From Rhodobacteraceae bacterium D3-12 (GTDB lineage Bacteria > Pseudomonadota > Alphaproteobacteria > Rhodobacterales > Rhodobacteraceae), in contig CP104793.1 of assembly GCA_025916135.1 (NCBI GenBank), positions 3,534,001-3,598,000 of the forward strand: a DNA stretch of 64,000 nucleotides. Direction: 5' to 3'. The translations under genes were made by a program, and so were the position numbers. The notes beneath the pieces are model-generated. The model was not told the DNA's origin. It did no database searches and saw only the letters and a list, made by a program, of their open reading frames with translations. Positions 61,973-64,000 of this stretch are shown here, piece after piece (position 1 is the stretch's first letter; every line of letters begins with the position of its first letter).

Positions 61973-63039
61973 CCCAGCCACCGCTCCAGATTTTCCGCCA
62001 CAAAGGCATCGTCAGTCAAATGCGCATGTTGCGCCGCAACACGGCTGATCTCTTCGGCCTGCCCCGGCCCCATCGTCTCATGCGCGCTCAAACATCTTAC
62101 ATGGGTCAACAGGCCTTGCCGCCGCAGCACCTCATGACAGCCCGCAATCGCACCCTGAAAGCCGTTCGCCACGTCAAACAACGCCGCGTTGCAATCCGTC
62201 ACCTCTGCGTCCAGCGCCAGCAACTCCGCCGGGATCACCCCCGCCTCCTGCGCGGCGCGGCACCGGGCGTGCAACTCCGCCGCCCGACGGGTCCAGACCG
62301 ACCAATGGCCCAGCAACCCGCCCCGGATCGGCAGGGTCAAAACCTCATCGTCCCTGACCACGCTAAACGGGGTCAGCAGATCCGCAACGATATGATCGTC
62401 ATTCCCGGTGTACAGCGCGACACGCTCCTCGGCCCGCGCCGCCGCCACCCCGCGCAACACATTCAGCGTGTCATAGCGGTTGAACGGAGCCATCTTGATG
62501 CCGATCACATTCTCGATCGCCGCAAACCTGCGCCAGAACTCAAAGCCCAGCTTCACCCCGCCCACCGCAGGCTGAAGGTAAAACCCGAACAGCGGAATTT
62601 CCTTGGCCACCGCCTCGCAATGGGCGATCATCTCGTCCTCGCTCGCGCCTTTGAACGCCGCAAGGCTCATCAGCCCCGCGTGATAGCCAAGCCCCCGCGC
62701 CACCTGCGCTTCGGCGATGGCCTGCGTCGTCTTGCCGACAATCCCTGCGATCTTGACCAGCGGACGGTCGCTCCACGCATCCGCCGCCTCTGAACAGGCC
62801 GCCAGAACCGGCTCATAAAGCCCGTGTTCGCGGATCTCAAACTGTGTCGTATGCACGCCCACGGCCAATCCGCCCGCACCGGCATCAATGTAATACCGCG
62901 TCAATGCGCGCTGCCGCACCGGGTCCATCTCGGCCCCTTCGCCCAAGGCCAGCGGATGCGCCGGAATAACCGTGCCTTCGCGCAACAACTCCAGCACAGG
63001 CGCCGGAATATCACTCCAGTGTTTTACCATATCCATCAT
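61969..63039 (-). CDS. Dihydrodipicolinate synthase (DapA) superfamily protein
   Basis: 356-residue TIM-barrel protein. The N-terminal G-T-V-I-P-A-H-P-L-A and YYIDAGAGGLAVGVHTTQFE segments and the Schiff-base region IGIKMAPFNRYDTLNV (K about 203) match the DHDPS/N-acetylneuraminate lyase superfamily, though it is longer than the 290-residue norm and its G-x-x-G-E motif is altered to GVHTTQFE. Members catalyse pyruvate or 2-oxo-acid aldol reactions. It is coupled by overlaps to a GNAT gene and an ABC ATPase; the combined function is not recognised. Confidence 0.75.
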   Translation of the reverse strand: MMDMVKHWSDIPAPVLELLREGTVIPAHPLALGEGAEMDPVRQRALTRYYIDAGAGGLAVGVHTTQFEIREHGLYEPVLAACSEAADAWSDRPLVKIAGIVGKTTQAIAEAQVARGLGYHAGLMSLAAFKGASEDEMIAHCEAVAKEIPLFGFYLQPAVGGVKLGFEFWRRFAAIENVIGIKMAPFNRYDTLNVLRGVAAARAEERVALYTGNDDHIVADLLTPFSVVRDDEVLTLPIRGGLLGHWSVWTRRAAELHARCRAAQEAGVIPAELLALDAEVTDCNAALFDVANGFQGAIAGCHEVLRRQGLLTHVRCLSAHETMGPGQAEEISRVAAQHAHLTDDAFVAENLERWLG

Positions 63040-63869
63040 CCCAATTCCGGCCCCGCCGCTGCGAAATACCGCGCCGGAGTGTCCATATTCATGCCATCGC
63101 CCCGCGCCATGCGCAGGAACGGGCGTTGTTCCTTGAACCCGTCGCGCTCCAACACAAGGTCGAGCCCTTGCCCAACCACCGCATCCACAAACACCCGCCC
63201 CTCAATCGCCGCCAGCGCGGCTTGCAACAGGCGCGTGGCGGTTGCTTGATCCCCCGCAACCACAGGCCCGATCTGCGTCGCATTGCGCCCCTTTCGGCTC
63301 AAAACGAAGCCGTCCTCGGCCTCGGATACAATCGAAACCGCACCGTCGCGCCCCATCAGGTCGCGCAAAATTGCGCCGCGCTCGCCGCCAAACACCGCGC
63401 GGTCCAATGCCTCGACCCACTCAGCATCCTTCGCCATCGCGGCGCGCAGGCCCTCTGTCTCGGCACGCCCACCGCCTTCGCCCGACATCCGTCGAAGGCG
63501 CAAACCGCCCTTGAAGTCCAATAGCTCATACAGCGGCTGCCCCGCCGGCGTCGCATCCAGAACCGGGGTCAATCCCTGCCCCTCAAGCCACGCAATCGCG
63601 ATCCCCATCAACCGCTTGGCATGGCCCCTCTGGCGCAGCGCACCGGTCACCAAAACCATGCTGATCCAGCCAAAGCTCTCGCCCATCGGCAAGGCCACCA
63701 CCGTCGCTCTCGGCACCCCGCCCCGGTCGCGAATGGCAAACCCCTGCCCCGCGCGCAGCAACATGTCCCAGTCATCGGGCGTCTGGTTCCAGCCCGCCTC
63801 GTCAGACAAGGGCTGGCACGCCGCAACCTCGGACAGGTCAAGCCATTGTGGAGCCTCAGTAACGTCCAT
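63036..63869 (-). CDS. GNAT family N-acetyltransferase
   Basis: 277-residue protein with a GNAT core: the acetyl-CoA loop is [20 protein letters not shown] (R/Q-x-x-G-x-G/A pattern) at about residues 81-100, followed by [11 protein letters not shown] and the F strand. The C-terminal about 120 residues look like a second, degenerate GNAT lobe. Acceptor unknown. Start ATG at 63869, overlapping the upstream gene by 14 bases; an upstream in-frame start at 63881 adds four residues. Confidence 0.8.
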   Translation of the reverse strand: MDVTEAPQWLDLSEVAACQPLSDEAGWNQTPDDWDMLLRAGQGFAIRDRGGVPRATVVALPMGESFGWISMVLVTGALRQRGHAKRLMGIAIAWLEGQGLTPVLDATPAGQPLYELLDFKGGLRLRRMSGEGGGRAETEGLRAAMAKDAEWVEALDRAVFGGERGAILRDLMGRDGAVSIVSEAEDGFVLSRKGRNATQIGPVVAGDQATATRLLQAALAAIEGRVFVDAVVGQGLDLVLERDGFKEQRPFLRMARGDGMNMDTPARYFAAAGPELG

Positions 63870-64000
63870 CGCGGCTCTCAAATTTGGTGGGCTTCCCGTG
63901 GCTTGGCATGTCGCGCGTGGTCCAATCCGCGACCCAATCCAGCATCCGGCCCAACGGCACCTCTGGATAGCCGAACAACCGGAACGCCTCGGCCGAATTG
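63856..64000 (-). CDS. Unidentified protein, C-terminal fragment at window edge
   Basis: The last 47 residues of a gene that continues beyond the window. It contains [20 protein letters not shown] and ends SRDGRY. A-x-x-L-F-G-Y-P plus W-V-A-D-W is a pattern I associate loosely with C-termini of epimerase/SDR-type or other operon partners, but I cannot name it. Overlaps the GNAT gene by 14 bases, so it belongs to the same operon. Confidence 0.55.
   Translation of the reverse strand, partial: NSAEAFRLFGYPEVPLGRMLDWVADWTTRDMPSHGKPTKFESRDGRY

Noticed and set aside
1-64000. tRNA or rRNA genes, CRISPR arrays, insertion sequences, integrases, attachment sites
   Set aside because: None seen on reading. 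No clustered direct repeats with regular spacers, no transposase or recombinase motifs in any plausible frame, no cloverleaf in the longer gaps.

Overview
The window reads as a chromosomal segment of an alphaproteobacterium, most likely Rhodobacteraceae (Roseobacter-like). This is an inference from gene content: many TRAP and ABC solute-binding-protein transporters, GntR/LysR/IclR/DeoR-regulated catabolic operons, high-GC codon use and very tight ATGA-coupled operons. No rRNA, tRNA, CRISPR array, insertion sequence or prophage was seen. It is a string of independent nutrient-scavenging loci.

Layout. (1) 1-4203: a TRAP dicarboxylate-type transporter (small permease cut by the window edge, DctP binding protein) divergent from an isopropylmalate/tartrate-type dehydrogenase, a Gfo/Idh/MocA oxidoreductase and a GntR/FCD regulator, with a palindromic operator candidate between the divergent genes. 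(2) 4449-9733: family III CoA-transferase, acyl-CoA dehydrogenase homologue, CitE-type lyase, MmgE/PrpD and MaoC-type hydratase, matching the itaconate-degradation (Ict-Ich-Ccl) gene set, with a convergent LysR at 9741-10688. (3) 10754-20432 (minus): an RbsABC-type sugar importer in which one permease is fused to a strictosidine-synthase-like beta-propeller, followed by a second propeller protein, a zinc alcohol dehydrogenase and an aldehyde dehydrogenase. (4) 20826-23335 (minus): alpha/beta hydrolase, RidA-family protein and an ECF41-type sigma factor; each has an ECF41-like promoter upstream (YGTCACA-N16-CGTC), so this looks like a compact autoregulated sigma regulon. (5) 23583-27122: DevBCA-type exporter. 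(6) 27235-33815: oligopeptide-type ABC importer in one operon with a metallophosphoesterase and a CX5R phosphatase.

(7) 34163-40440: polar amino acid importer, LysR, cystathionine-lyase-like PLP enzyme and M20 peptidase. (8) 40484-41867: glycine-zipper lipoprotein, a 52-residue ORF with a strong ribosome site, and an atypical SDR. (9) 42102-52310: siderophore uptake (TonB receptor, FecBCDE-type importer, DUF2218/SIP-type reductase), a membrane-embedded AraC regulator and an ABC exporter. (10) 52513-57538: HpaI-type aldolase divergent from an IclR regulator, plus a TAXI-TRAP transporter. (11) 57979-60319: GlpR-like repressor convergent with glpD. (12) 60540-64000: TetR regulator and an SsuB-type ABC ATPase operon with a DHDPS-like protein, a GNAT protein and a partial gene.

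Four genes (hydratase 8916-9733, siderophore permease 48510-49510, IclR 53455-54230, TRAP permease 54385-56267) are each broken by one frameshift. Every one is repaired by adding a single base to a G/C run of 5-6, which points to homopolymer undercalling in the assembly rather than four real pseudogenes.
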